A stretch of 64,000 nt of DNA, taken from positions 62,001 to 126,000 of the forward strand of contig NZ_JBBMFK010000003.1 of assembly GCF_040096055.1 (NCBI RefSeq), in the 5' to 3' direction. Source of the stretch: Pseudoflavonifractor intestinihominis (GTDB lineage Bacteria > Bacillota > Clostridia > Oscillospirales > Oscillospiraceae). The notes under the pieces are model-generated. The model searched no databases. It was not told where the DNA came from and saw only the letters and a list, made by a program, of their open reading frames with translations. Positions 44,764 to 53,650 of the stretch are shown here, piece by piece. The position numbers were made by a program, and so were the translations under genes. Every line of letters starts with the position of its first letter. Within the stretch, counting starts at the first letter, position 1.

Positions 44764-45025
44764 GTGTCCCTCTCTCCTCTCGTATCCGCTTGCAGAAATG
44801 ATTATACCATCGTCCGCCGCCGCCCGCCAGTGGCAGACAGAGACCTTGTCCCCTTCCGCCCCGCCTGTGTCTCCGGCCGCTGCCCCCCATCTGGCGCGGA
44901 TTGTATCGGATTTGGACACTCATCCGCTTTTGTTACTTCTCTCTCAGAGTGCGGGGCATTATGATAGAAACAACATACAGACGTGTGGACCCCGCTCAGG
45001 CCGCACCCGAAGGGAGGCACTCTAT

Positions 45026-46054
45026 TTGAAGCGCGAAGCCATTACCAGAACCATTCTGGATACTGTTGTGGACCGCGCGATTCGGGACATCGCGGAGGAC
45101 TCACAGCGCAGCCTGCGCAAGCTGGTGGACATGGGCCAGACGTTCGCCAAGGGTCCCTTTCAGAAACGCTATATCGGCATGATCCAGCAGATGCTGGAGA
45201 ACGGCGGCAGCCCCTATTACGACCTGGTGCAAGACACGGTGCGGAACACCGACCGCGCCTCTCTGCGGACCTTTGGCATCAATATGGGGTGGCAGAGCTG
45301 GACCATCGGCGCCCAGCAGATCCGTGCCGCAGAGGCCAGGGAGGGATTCGACATCCCCTGGTCCATTACCCTTCGGCTGGAGGGGGACGCCCCCGACGCC
45401 CCGGGGGATTATCTCCGCCTGCTGGACGAGGGGCGGAGCCTGGGCATCTACGCCTACTTTCTCCACTGCGGCGGCTCTGACGGAGCCATCAGCCTGGCGC
45501 TGGAGATGGCCCGCAGGGCGCCGGAGTGCGCCTTTCTCGTCTTTCTCTCCCCCGCGCTGGTGGAGCCCTGGGTGGACGAGCTCTCCGCCTGCCCCAACCT
45601 GCTGATCCTGCTGGACGCCGGTGTCCCCGACTGGCAGACCGCCGCCGCCCTGCTCCGGGACGCCCGCCGCTTTTTCGGCTACTTCGTCCGGTGCAACAGC
45701 GAGGCGTGCGCCGCCGAGGTGCTCTCCGGCGCGTGGGTCCAGTCCCTGCTGGGCCACGGCGGCTCCATGGCCTTTCTCCTGCCGGAGAAGTCCTGTCCCA
45801 CCCGTCTGTCCTCCCAGTTCTACGGCTACGTGGAGCAGGCCAGAAACACCCAGCGGTATCCCCTGCTGCTGATGGACTACTACCGGGATGTGCTGATGGT
45901 GGACGGAGTCATCTCCGACAGCCCCCGTTATCTGGAGCTGCTGCCCGACGGGCAGGCGGCCACATACGCGGACGGCAAAAAGCAGCTGCTGCCCGCCGCC
46001 CTTCCCGACCTGTCGCTGGACAGCCTGCTCCGCACCCATTTCCCGCGGCCCTGA
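45026..46054 (+). CDS. Radical-SAM-like protein lacking the iron-sulfur cysteine motif
   Basis: 342 residues from a TTG start with GGGAGG before it. By eye the protein follows clostridial radical SAM proteins of the HpnH-like group along its whole length: an N-terminal helical region (TVVDRAIRDIAEDSQRSLRK), then GFDIPWSITL where those proteins have the strand before CxxxCxxC, then LLDEGRSLGIYAYFLHCGGS, CAFLVFLSPALV and PRYLELLPDG. The CxxxCxxC loop itself is absent (EGDAPDAPGDYL stands there) and no other such motif exists. It cannot bind the radical cluster in the usual way, so it is a probable pseudoenzyme. The relation is inferred from memory of the family, not a search. Confidence 0.65.
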   Translation: MKREAITRTILDTVVDRAIRDIAEDSQRSLRKLVDMGQTFAKGPFQKRYIGMIQQMLENGGSPYYDLVQDTVRNTDRASLRTFGINMGWQSWTIGAQQIRAAEAREGFDIPWSITLRLEGDAPDAPGDYLRLLDEGRSLGIYAYFLHCGGSDGAISLALEMARRAPECAFLVFLSPALVEPWVDELSACPNLLILLDAGVPDWQTAAALLRDARRFFGYFVRCNSEACAAEVLSGAWVQSLLGHGGSMAFLLPEKSCPTRLSSQFYGYVEQARNTQRYPLLLMDYYRDVLMVDGVISDSPRYLELLPDGQAATYADGKKQLLPAALPDLSLDSLLRTHFPRP

Positions 46055-46063
46055 TACAACAGC

Positions 46064-46097
46064 GCGGCCTGCGCCCATGAGGCGCAGGCCGCGTTTT
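46064..46097 (+). terminator. Terminator of the radical-SAM-like gene
   Basis: GCGGCCTGCGCC (46064-46075) pairs with GGCGCAGGCCGC (46081-46092) and is followed by GTTTTT. It lies 10 bases after the stop and also faces the convergent TetR gene. Confidence 0.85.
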
Positions 46098-46108
46098 TCA
46101 TCTTGTGT

Positions 46109-46666
46109 TCAGTTGTCCTCCGGCGTTCCGCCGTGGCGCAGGTCCAGCCGGCTGAGCCCCTGCACCAGGTTCCGCAGACGGGCCACATACTCCTCCGCCG
46201 GCATGGGCGTACCCTTGGTGAGCCAGCGGACAATGGAGGCCAGGACCGCGTCGCTGAAAAAGACGGTGAAGAACTCCGCGTCCTCCCGGTTGGAGAACAG
46301 TTCCCCGGCAATGGAGTGCATCAGGGGGGTGATGACCTCGGTAAAGTGGTCGCGGAAGGAATTCTGTCCCTCGATCTCCAGCGCGGAGCGGTAAAAGCCC
46401 TGCTCCTCGTAGAAGTACCGGCACATGCCGTTCAGGATGTCCGCGCCGCTGGCAAAGCCGCACTTCTGGATGACCTCGATGAACTCCGTGTCAAAGATCC
46501 AGTTGACCAGGTCGTATTTGTCGCGGAAGTGGTAGTAAAAGCTCTTGCGGCTCATCCCGCAGGCCTCGCAGATCTCTCCCACGCTGATTTTGGCAAAGGG
46601 CTCTCTGGCCATCAGGTCCTTCATGGTCTGGGCCAGGGCCCGCTTGGTAAGGCTGGAATCCGGCAT
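46109..46666 (-). CDS. TetR/AcrR family transcriptional regulator
   Basis: 185 residues. The N-terminal helix-turn-helix reads ISVGEICEACGMSRKSFYYHFRDK near 27-50, and the C-terminal part resembles the DhaS-type regulatory domain (IFDTEFIEVI, GFYRSALEIEGQNSF). The ATG at 46666 is the start that gives a family-like N-terminus and follows GGGAGGG. No obvious partner operon sits beside it: the neighbouring genes are convergent or separated by terminators. Confidence 0.88.
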   Translation of the reverse strand: MPDSSLTKRALAQTMKDLMAREPFAKISVGEICEACGMSRKSFYYHFRDKYDLVNWIFDTEFIEVIQKCGFASGADILNGMCRYFYEEQGFYRSALEIEGQNSFRDHFTEVITPLMHSIAGELFSNREDAEFFTVFFSDAVLASIVRWLTKGTPMPAEEYVARLRNLVQGLSRLDLRHGGTPEDN

Positions 46667-46751
46667 GTGTACTCCCTCCCTATGGAGCTCCAACGTTCCC
46701 CGACAAAGCATTTTAGAGAAACTATATCACTTCACTTGGCAAAAAGCAAGA

Positions 46752-46776
46752 GGCGGGGCCGGTATCCGGCCCCGCC
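46752..46776. terminator. GC-rich hairpin upstream of the TetR gene
   Basis: GGCGGGGCCGG pairs with CCGGCCCCGCC around a 3-base loop. No clear T-run on either side, so termination or a regulator site are both possible. Confidence 0.35.
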
Positions 46777-46854
46777 GCGCTGTCGACGCGGATCAAGTCT
46801 AAAAGAAACCAAAGCTCCAACAAATTGTAAAAAACCTCCGCATATTGGGTCAAT

Positions 46855-46889
46855 TACGGAAAAAAGGGAGCCGAAACGGCTCCCTTTTT
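46855..46889 (-). terminator. Terminator of the DUF4914 gene
   Basis: GGGAGCCG and CGGCTCCC around AAA, flanked by A-run and T-run, ending in TTTTTTCC on the minus strand about 70 bases past the stop. Confidence 0.8.
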
Positions 46890-46961
46890 CCATCTGCCCT
46901 CCCGCCGGACGCAGGGGGAGAAATTGCCGGCTGTTCCGCCGGATTTTTTGTGCTGTCCGCC

Positions 46962-48839
46962 TTATTCCAGGCCCAGGGGGATGATCTTGCAGTAGTCCTG
47001 GATGGTGCCGCGCTTCTTGAAGCACTCCAGAATCTGCTTGCCCACCGGGTGCAGCTCCTCCACGTCGTACACGGCCAGTTCCTTCTCGAAGAACTTGTAG
47101 AGGATCTCGGCGCCCTTGTCGTAGGCCTCCTCGCCCAGCAGCTCCTGGGTCTCGGGGCGGAGGAACTTGCTGGAGATGCGCTGGCCGTCCACCTTCATCT
47201 CCTTCAGGTCGTAACCCAGGAGGGCGCAGCGGGCGGGCAGCAGGCGGTCCATCTTCATGTTCACGCCGCCGCGGCGGGCCAGGTACTCGCGGGCGATCCA
47301 CTCGGCGGCAAAGCCCACCTTATAGATACCGATGTGCTGGTTGGGGATGAGGACGTAGCGGGTGGCGCTGCAGGCCAGGATCTGCTCCAGCAGCAGGTTG
47401 GCCTGTCTCACCCGCAGGCCGGTGGCAAAGGGCCAGTAGGAGCCCACACCCTCGCTGGCCAGACCGGAGCCGCTGGAGGCGATGCTGGGGTTGTTGAAGC
47501 CCCGGGGCGCCACCAGACGCCACAGCCAGGCCAGAGCGGGCGGGATGATGTGCATCAGGCCCATGATGCCGTAGGTGGGCTTCTTGGCGGTGCAGGGGGG
47601 CATGCGCACGCCGAAGGAGCGCACGTCCACCTCCACAGGGGACCAGACGATGTTGGGGATCATGCGGCGGGGAATGATGACCCGGGGATTGGGGCAGGGC
47701 TTGCCATCGGAGTCCAGGGTGTGCTCCCACAGCAGGCAGGTGGCCCGGGGCACGCCGTCGATGTTGAAGAACACCAGCGGCTCCTTGCTGTGGATGGAGA
47801 TCCCCTCATAGAGGGGGTCGCTGCCGTACTTGGTGATGCCGTCCACCCGGACGAACCAGCCGTCCTCGCCGTCGGCCACGGCCAGCTTGCCGTTGTTCTT
47901 CTGGAAAGAGGGGTGGCAGATGGCCATGTCGTCGGTGACGGGCTCAATGGTACAGGTGTCGCTCATGCTGATGTACCGCTCGTCGCCGGTGATGGTGCTC
48001 ACGCCCAGCAGCACCCGGCCGTCGGAGCCACGCTGCACGTCCTGGAGCAGCTCGCTCTTGCCGCCGCCCGAGGCGCCCTCGTGCATCATGACCATCTCGT
48101 TCTCATAGGGGGTGATGATGCGGGCGGTGCTGGCGTGGGCGGTGACCCAGCCCTCCCGCTCGCCGATGTCCAGCAGGACGCTGTAAATGCCCTTCTTGGC
48201 GGAGGGGCCGGGATACAGATTGTAGGAGAAGATCTCGTGCAGGTCCTCGTGGCGGCAGTGGACCACCACCTGCTTGCCCTTGAAGTGGGTGTGCCGGAAG
48301 GGCGGCGCCACGTACACCACGGAGCGGGGCTTGAAGTGCTCCACGTTCTTCATCTCCACAAAGGCCTGGAGCTGGGCCAGGGTAAAGGCGAAGAAGGCCG
48401 CGTTCCGGGGGCAGACCAGCACGGAGTCGTACCCGTACTGATAGCCGCCCGCCTTGAAGGGCACCAGGATCAGCTCCTGCCGGGTGAGCCACCGGAAGGT
48501 CTCCTCCCGCAGCTCGGAGAAATCGTAGCCGTAGACGTCGGCAAAACGGGGCTTGTCGGTGGGGCCGTCATCCGCGATGCGCATGCAGTCCGGGTCACGG
48601 CGGCGCATATAGTCCTCGGTGAAGTTGACAGAGGCGCCGTTTTTGCAGCGCACGACCTCCGCTTCCTTCACATTCTTGCCGTTGACATCGTAGAGCACCT
48701 CGATCTTGTCGGTGTACTCATTGCCGAAAATCAGCTCGAACAGCACTTCCTTGCTCTCCGGAATGATAACGCTGGGGCTGTTGTAAATAATGTTCTGCAG
48801 CTCCTGCGGAAGTGTGAATTTCTCAAACAAAACGTTCAT
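46962..48839 (-). CDS. DUF4914 family protein (PEP carboxykinase-like)
   Basis: 625 residues from the ATG after GAGGAACC. It matches my recollection of the DUF4914 family, found in anaerobes, related to the PEPCK/HPr-kinase P-loop fold. A P-loop-like EGASGGGKSELLQD lies near residue 277, where PEPCK has GLSGTGKTT. Other distinctive stretches are HTHFKGKQVVVHCRHED and RVIIPRRMIPNIVW. No function is established. It is monocistronic, with a consensus promoter and its own terminator, so it is probably well expressed. Confidence 0.7.
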   Translation of the reverse strand: MNVLFEKFTLPQELQNIIYNSPSVIIPESKEVLFELIFGNEYTDKIEVLYDVNGKNVKEAEVVRCKNGASVNFTEDYMRRRDPDCMRIADDGPTDKPRFADVYGYDFSELREETFRWLTRQELILVPFKAGGYQYGYDSVLVCPRNAAFFAFTLAQLQAFVEMKNVEHFKPRSVVYVAPPFRHTHFKGKQVVVHCRHEDLHEIFSYNLYPGPSAKKGIYSVLLDIGEREGWVTAHASTARIITPYENEMVMMHEGASGGGKSELLQDVQRGSDGRVLLGVSTITGDERYISMSDTCTIEPVTDDMAICHPSFQKNNGKLAVADGEDGWFVRVDGITKYGSDPLYEGISIHSKEPLVFFNIDGVPRATCLLWEHTLDSDGKPCPNPRVIIPRRMIPNIVWSPVEVDVRSFGVRMPPCTAKKPTYGIMGLMHIIPPALAWLWRLVAPRGFNNPSIASSGSGLASEGVGSYWPFATGLRVRQANLLLEQILACSATRYVLIPNQHIGIYKVGFAAEWIAREYLARRGGVNMKMDRLLPARCALLGYDLKEMKVDGQRISSKFLRPETQELLGEEAYDKGAEILYKFFEKELAVYDVEELHPVGKQILECFKKRGTIQDYCKIIPLGLE

Positions 48840-48897
48840 TAAGGGTTCCTCACTTTCTCCCGCCCGGCCCACCGGCCACGCGACGCGTATATGAATT

Positions 48898-48926
48898 ACT
48901 TTACCGTGAAACAAGTGCTTTGTCAA
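48898..48926 (-). promoter_or_regulatory. Promoter of the DUF4914 gene
   Basis: TTGACA (48921-48926), 17 bases, TAAAGT (48898-48903) on the minus strand, about 60 bases before the start. Confidence 0.75.
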
Positions 48927-49170
48927 TATGCAAAATTGCGATAAGCCGGAAATCAACTTGCATTTTCCCGGCAATAACCTCAGCCTTAACCTTTCGTCCC
49001 GGTTTCCCCGGCTTTTCCCCGCATTCAACCGGCGGGCAGGGAGTGGGGCCGCTGTCCGCCTCCGCCGGCGCGGGGGAAAAAAGCGCCCTGTTCTTGCAGG
49101 GCTGGGAAGCCGATATTTCAAAAACTTCGCATTTCGGAGGGTATCCCGCTCCCCCTCCCCCGCCCCGCTC
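48927..49170. other. Intergenic stretch between divergent promoters
   Basis: No gene or RNA is recognised between the DUF4914 promoter and the xpt promoter. Confidence 0.5.
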
Positions 49171-49199
49171 TTGCAGTTTTCTCCGCTTTCGTCTATAAT
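49171..49199 (+). promoter_or_regulatory. Promoter of xpt
   Basis: TTGCAG (49171-49176), 17 bases, TATAAT (49194-49199). It would give a leader of about 175 nt before xpt. The leader has GC-rich hairpins and an AGATCTG/CAGATCT stem near 49321-49345 but does not fit the purine riboswitch. Confidence 0.7.
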
Positions 49200-49379
49200 A
49201 AACTCTGTTGAAGAAATCGCTCCGCGGCCCCGGGGCCCCGCTCCGGCTGAAACAGACCGGACCCCTGCGGAAGCTGTGCTCCGTGCCCGCCAAGGGGCGT
49301 CTCCACTATTCTATGTTGAAAAGATCTGTTTGCCAGATCTCCTGCCGGCCCGGGCCGCGCAGCACAGAAAGGAAAGAAA

Positions 49380-49955
49380 ATGGACGATCTGAAACGCCGG
49401 CTCCTCAACGACGCCGAGGTCGGGGAGGGCAACATCATCCGGGTGGATATGTTCCTCAACCACTGCCTGGACATGGACCTGATCGAGCACGTGGGCAACG
49501 CCCTGGCCAAGCGCTTCCGGGGCGACAAGGTAACCAAAGTGCTCACGGCCGAGAGCTCCGGCATTGCGGTGGCCTGCTTTGTGGGCCGGGCGCTGGATGT
49601 GCCGGTCATCTACGCCAAGAAGTTTCAGACCGGGTACATCGACCCGGAGGTCTACTCCGCCGAGACCCACTCCTTCTCCCTGGAGAAGTCCTACACCCTG
49701 CGGGTCTCCAAGCGGTATCTGGAGGAGGACGACCGGGTACTGCTGGTGGACGACATCCTGGCCAACGGCCAGTCCATCCTGGGCCTGGCGGAGATCGTCT
49801 CCAAGGCCCGGGCCGAGGTGGCCGGCGTGGCGGTGGCCATCGAAAAAGCCATGCAGGACGGCGGCAGGGTCCTGCGCCGCATGGGCTTCCGGGTGGAGGC
49901 CCTGGCCTGCGTGGATCGTGTGGAAAACGGAACCATCATCCTGGCCGACGACTGA
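49380..49955 (+). CDS. xpt: Xanthine phosphoribosyltransferase
   Basis: 191 residues, the normal length. It converts xanthine and PRPP to XMP in purine salvage. It shows the PRPP-binding loop DRVLLVDDILANGQSI near 119-134, the early LLNDAEVGEGNIIRVDMFLNH and the KFQTGYIDPEVYSA region of the Xpt subfamily. The ATG follows AAAGGAAAG. A strong bidirectional terminator follows. Confidence 0.95.
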   Translation: MDDLKRRLLNDAEVGEGNIIRVDMFLNHCLDMDLIEHVGNALAKRFRGDKVTKVLTAESSGIAVACFVGRALDVPVIYAKKFQTGYIDPEVYSAETHSFSLEKSYTLRVSKRYLEEDDRVLLVDDILANGQSILGLAEIVSKARAEVAGVAVAIEKAMQDGGRVLRRMGFRVEALACVDRVENGTIILADD

Positions 49956-49986
49956 CCGCCCTCTGCCGCGGCCGGCGTCAGGACAG

Positions 49987-50030
49987 AGAAAACGGGAGGC
50001 CCGGGCAATTGCCCGGGCCTCCCGTTTTCT
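49987..50030. terminator. Bidirectional terminator between xpt and the PNPOx-like gene
   Basis: A 44-base perfect palindrome (AGAAAACGGGAGGCCCGGGC arm, AATT centre), A-rich on one side and T-rich on the other, between convergent genes. Confidence 0.9.
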
Positions 50031-50059
50031 GTCTTTCTCTGTGCCTCCCGCCGGACCGC

Positions 50060-50446
50060 TTACAGCACCTTCTTGTTGTCCGGTCCGGGAGAGGTGACGA
50101 TGACCTTGTCCGGAGTGATGACCAGCGCGCCCTTGACGGTCATGGCGCCGTGGAACACCGCCATGGCCTTCTCCCGGAAGGCGTCCACCACAGGGCCCTC
50201 GGTCTGGTACACGGCGGTCCCCTTGACCTGGTAGCCCTCAGAGGTCTTGGGGTCAAAGGCGGAGACGGCAATCTTCCCGTTGGCCTGCACGTTTTTCACC
50301 GTGGTATCCATCATCACGTCGCCCACCACCAGCAGCCCGTCCTCGGTGACATCCTTGAAGCCCACCGGAACCACATTGGGCACGTCGGAGCAGGTGGCCA
50401 CGCTCCACACATTCGCTTTCAGTACCTTCACAACATTTTCCGTCAC
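50060..50446 (-). CDS. Pyridoxamine 5'-phosphate oxidase family protein
   Basis: 128 residues from a GTG start placed 9 bases after GGAGGG. It has a small FMN-binding split-barrel pattern (NVWSVATCSDVPNVVPVGF near 11-29, DVMMDTTVKNVQANGKIAVS). Such short relatives bind flavin but have no proven oxidase activity. It is monocistronic and faces xpt across a terminator. Confidence 0.85.
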   Translation of the reverse strand: MTENVVKVLKANVWSVATCSDVPNVVPVGFKDVTEDGLLVVGDVMMDTTVKNVQANGKIAVSAFDPKTSEGYQVKGTAVYQTEGPVVDAFREKAMAVFHGAMTVKGALVITPDKVIVTSPGPDNKKVL

Positions 50447-50553
50447 AAGGGGTCCCTCCGTTTCTCTAAAGCATTGGCAATCAGGGGTTCTTTTCCCATT
50501 ATATCGCCTTTTTTCGCCTTTGAAAAGCGGAGGGGGAAAATTTTTCCTGCTTC

Positions 50554-51627
50554 TCAGTCCCCGGGGAACTGCCGGAGCAGCTCCTCCATGACCCGACAGA
50601 AGGTGTCCATGTCCTCGTCGGTGCCGATGGACACCCGCAGGCAGTTGGAGATGCGGGGCTTGTCCCACCAGCGCACCAGGATGCCCCGCTCCCGCAGGCC
50701 GTCCAGCAGGGCCTTGGCGGGGGCGTGCTCGTGGGAGATGAAGAGGAAGTTGGTGGACGAGTCGTAGACCCGGAAGCCCATCTGCTTTAGGCGGCAGGCG
50801 GTGACCTCCCGGGTGTTGCTCACCTTGGCCACCACACAGCGGAAGTAGGGGTCGTCCCGGATGGCGGCCACCGCCCCCGCCTGGGCCAGCCGGTCCACGG
50901 TATAGGAGTTGAAGGAGTTCTTCACGCAGTTGAGGGCGGCGATCAGGTCGGCGCTGCCCATGGCGTAGCCCACCCGCAGGCCGGCCAGGGAGCGGGACTT
51001 GGACAGGGTGCGCACCACCACCAGGTTGGGGCAGCTGTCCAGCAGGGCCACCGAGGAGTGGGCGCCGAAGTCCACATAGGCCTCGTCCACCATCACCACC
51101 GCCTCCGGGTTGGCGTTGGCGATCTCCCGGATGGCGTGGAGGGGCAGCTCACGGCCCGTGGGGGCGTTGGGGTTGGCGATGACCACGCCGCCGTTGCCAC
51201 CCAGGAACTGCTCCACCGGCACACCGAAGTTCTCGTCCAGCGGGATCTCCCGGTAGTCCAGGCCGAAGAGCTGGGCGTAGACGGGATAAAAGCTGTATGT
51301 AATGTCGGGGAACACCACGGCCTTCCCCGGGGTGAAGAAGGCGTAAAAGCACATGGCCAGCACCTCGTCGGAGCCGTTGCCCACAAAGATCCGGTCCGGG
51401 CTCATGCCGTGGTAGGAGGCGATGGCCTCCCGCAGCTCGGTGCACTCCGGGTCGGGATAGAGCCGCAGGGCGCTGCCCGCCTCCTGCCGGATGGCCTCCG
51501 TCACCAGCGCGGAGGGGGGATAGGGGTTTTCATTGGTGTTCAGCTTGATAAACTTCCGGTCTCTGGGCTGCTCCCCCGGCGTATAGGGCACCAGCTCCCG
51601 AATCCGTTCGCTCCAGAGTTCCTTCAT
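50554..51627 (-). CDS. hisC: Histidinol-phosphate aminotransferase
   Basis: 357 residues, class II PLP aminotransferase. The substrate-side NTNENPYPPS lies near 28-37, DEAYVDFG near 185-192 and the PLP lysine in TLSKSRSLAGLRVGY near 210-224. It converts imidazole-acetol phosphate to histidinol phosphate and may also act on aromatic amino acids. No other his genes are nearby, so a role in aromatic transamination feeding the Ior pathway is possible. The start overlaps the DUF951 gene stop. Confidence 0.92.
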   Translation of the reverse strand: MKELWSERIRELVPYTPGEQPRDRKFIKLNTNENPYPPSALVTEAIRQEAGSALRLYPDPECTELREAIASYHGMSPDRIFVGNGSDEVLAMCFYAFFTPGKAVVFPDITYSFYPVYAQLFGLDYREIPLDENFGVPVEQFLGGNGGVVIANPNAPTGRELPLHAIREIANANPEAVVMVDEAYVDFGAHSSVALLDSCPNLVVVRTLSKSRSLAGLRVGYAMGSADLIAALNCVKNSFNSYTVDRLAQAGAVAAIRDDPYFRCVVAKVSNTREVTACRLKQMGFRVYDSSTNFLFISHEHAPAKALLDGLRERGILVRWWDKPRISNCLRVSIGTDEDMDTFCRVMEELLRQFPGD

Positions 51628-51818
51628 GTGTTTTCCTCCCCGGTACGCAGAATTTTTTTGATATTTTTCTCCGCCTTGCTGCGGGGCAGCATCAGCTCAT
51701 GGCCGCAGCCCTCACAGCGCAGTTTGAAGTCCATGCCCACCCGCAGCACCTGCCAGCGCTTGCTGCCGCAGGGGTGCTCTTTTTTCAGCTCCAGCACATC
51801 GCCCACGCGCACATCCAT
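51624..51818 (-). CDS. DUF951 family small protein
   Basis: 64 residues: MDVRVGDVLELKKEHPCGS, then W-x-V-L-R-V-G-x-D-F-K-L-R-C-x-x-C-G-H and a short basic tail. The three cysteines (C17, CEGC) look like a zinc-ribbon. The family is widespread in Bacillota, function unknown. The ATG at 51818 follows AGGAGG. It overlaps hisC by 4 bases. Confidence 0.93.
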   Translation of the reverse strand: MDVRVGDVLELKKEHPCGSKRWQVLRVGMDFKLRCEGCGHELMLPRSKAEKNIKKILRTGEENT

Positions 51819-51962
51819 AGAAATTCCTCCTGTCCGGCCCCGGGCCGTCCAAAAAATAGAATTACCTATATTATAAGTTTCTCTCCCTTTCCCTGTCAAT
51901 TCGCAGAGCCAAACCGCATATAGTGGCCTGTCGGGAAAAATCTCCGCTGCGGCCGAAAGGAT

Positions 51963-52904
51963 TTGGTGAAATTGACGACTCTGTTTCCGCCTGAAGGGCG
52001 GCTGCTGCACACCGAGGAGAATCAGGCCCTCTGCGCCACAAAGGCGGGGCTCATCCGGGCCATGGAGGGGCGGCGGGTACTGGAGGGAAAGGCCGTCCTC
52101 TGCGACGCCGGCCACAATCTGTCTGTAACGTTAGGTCCCTTTACAGGCTATATCCCACGGGAGGAGGCGGCCCTGGGCATCGCAGAGGGAACCACCCGGG
52201 ACATCGCCATTCTCTCCCGGGTTGGGAAGCCTGTCTCCTTTACAGTTGAGGCGGTGGAGCAGGAAGCGGGCTTGCTCCGGCCGCGGCTCTCCCGCCGGGC
52301 CGCCCAGGCCATGGCCCTGGAGCGGCTGATGGACACCCTGGAGCCCGGCATGGTCCTCCCCGCCACAGTGTCCCACCTGGAGCCCTTCGGGGCCTTTGTG
52401 GACATCGGCTGCGGCGTGCCGTCCATGATCAGCATCGAGCGCATCTCGGTCTCCCGCATCCCCCACCCGGACCGGCGCTTCACCGTGGGGCAGGAGATCT
52501 TCGCCGTGGTGCTGGAGACCTGTCCCGACCTGGGCCGGGTGGTCCTCTCCCACCGGGAGCTGCTGGGCACCTGGCAGGAGAACGCCGCCCGGTTCTCCGC
52601 CGGCATGACCGTGCCCGGCTGGGTGCGGGGCGTCAAGGAGTACGGCATCTTTGTGGAGCTGGCCCCTAACCTGTCCGGCCTGGCCGAGCCCAGAGGGGAC
52701 CTCCACGAGGGGGACCGGGTCTCCGTGTACATCAAGGCCATCTTCCCCGAGCGGATGAAGATCAAGCTGCTGGTCATCGAGAAGCTGCCGCCGGAGGGAC
52801 CACAGCCGCTGGCCTACTTCCTGCCCCCCAGCGGACGCCTGGACTGCTGGCACTACGCCCCCGAGGGCTGCCGCAAGGCGGGGGCCGAGACCATGTTCCG
52901 ATAG
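51963..52904 (+). CDS. S1 RNA-binding domain protein (RpsA-like)
   Basis: 313 residues. Two clear S1 domains occupy about 120-195 (MVLPATVSHLEPFGAFVDIG) and about 205-270 (VPGWVRGVKEYGIFVELAPN); the N-terminal third is a degenerate S1-like part (AVLCDAGHNLSVTLGPFTGY). It is shorter than ribosomal S1 and has a cysteine-containing tail. Related clostridial proteins are labelled 30S S1-like. The start is TTG (or GTG 3 bases on) after GAAAGG. It probably binds mRNA or the ribosome. Confidence 0.85.
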   Translation: MVKLTTLFPPEGRLLHTEENQALCATKAGLIRAMEGRRVLEGKAVLCDAGHNLSVTLGPFTGYIPREEAALGIAEGTTRDIAILSRVGKPVSFTVEAVEQEAGLLRPRLSRRAAQAMALERLMDTLEPGMVLPATVSHLEPFGAFVDIGCGVPSMISIERISVSRIPHPDRRFTVGQEIFAVVLETCPDLGRVVLSHRELLGTWQENAARFSAGMTVPGWVRGVKEYGIFVELAPNLSGLAEPRGDLHEGDRVSVYIKAIFPERMKIKLLVIEKLPPEGPQPLAYFLPPSGRLDCWHYAPEGCRKAGAETMFR

Positions 52905-52940
52905 AAAAAAGGGAGGATGCCGGGGCATCCTCCCTTTCCT
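52905..52940. terminator. Bidirectional terminator between the S1 gene and folT
   Basis: AAGGGAGGATGCC (52909-52921) pairs with GGCATCCTCCCTT (52924-52936), with A-run before and T-rich after. Confidence 0.85.
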
Positions 52941-52941
52941 T

Positions 52942-53559
52942 TTAAATAAATGCCAGACGCCGCTCGGCCTGGTTGGGCAGGGCGCCCATCCGGTAGAGCA
53001 CCGGCACCAGCGCCCCGAAGAGCACCACCAGCATGAGGGTCTGCACGGGGAGCATCAGGGTGTTCTTGACCATGCTGTTGGTCATGTAGTAGAGGTAGCC
53101 CTTGCTGTACAGGATCGCGCTCCACAGGCTGCCCAGGAACACGTTCATCACGTTGGTGCACAGCTTGGCCAGGAAGATGCGCAGCACCGTCACCCGGGCC
53201 CGGTAGAAGAACAGGGCGTAGATCAGGGTGCCCAGCATGGTGGTGAGCATATAGCCCGGGAAATAGGGCTCGCCGCTGGAGGCCAGGAAGAAGGACAGGG
53301 TGTCCTCCGCCGCGCCGAACACCAGGGCGGTCACCGGGCCGCACACCAGGGCGCACAGGGCCCGGGCCAGAAAGCCGAAGCTGATCTTCAGCCCCGCGTA
53401 GATGGGGATGGAGAACTTGGAGAGGATGATGCAGGCGGCGATCATCAGCGCGGCGAAGACCAGACTGCGCAGGCTGCGGAATTCCTTCATGGCGCAGCGC
53501 CAGTAGGCGGCGGAGAAGGGCGTCTTGAACATGGTGCGGTTTTGCTGAAAAATGGGCAT
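52942..53559 (-). CDS. folT: Folate ECF transporter S component
   Basis: 205 residues with six hydrophobic segments, the size of an ECF S component. AALMIAACIILSKFSIPI and FGFLARALCALVCGPVTA are typical of the FolT-type group. It binds folate and works with the shared EcfAAT module, which is not in the window. The ATG at 53559 is chosen for its GAAGGAGG ribosome site. The THF riboswitch just upstream supports the folate assignment strongly. Confidence 0.9.
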   Translation of the reverse strand: MPIFQQNRTMFKTPFSAAYWRCAMKEFRSLRSLVFAALMIAACIILSKFSIPIYAGLKISFGFLARALCALVCGPVTALVFGAAEDTLSFFLASSGEPYFPGYMLTTMLGTLIYALFFYRARVTVLRIFLAKLCTNVMNVFLGSLWSAILYSKGYLYYMTNSMVKNTLMLPVQTLMLVVLFGALVPVLYRMGALPNQAERRLAFI

Positions 53560-53650
53560 AAAAAAGCCTCCTTCTGTATTCGGCAGCCCGCGGAAAGCGG
53601 GAACGCCGCACAGAGGAGGGCCGTAGTCTCCCACAGCGCGCCTGATATGC

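Noticed and set aside
49200..49380. Purine riboswitch ahead of xpt
   Set aside because: The promoter and a long leader exist, but the leader is GC-rich and lacks the conserved purine aptamer core and loop-loop pattern.
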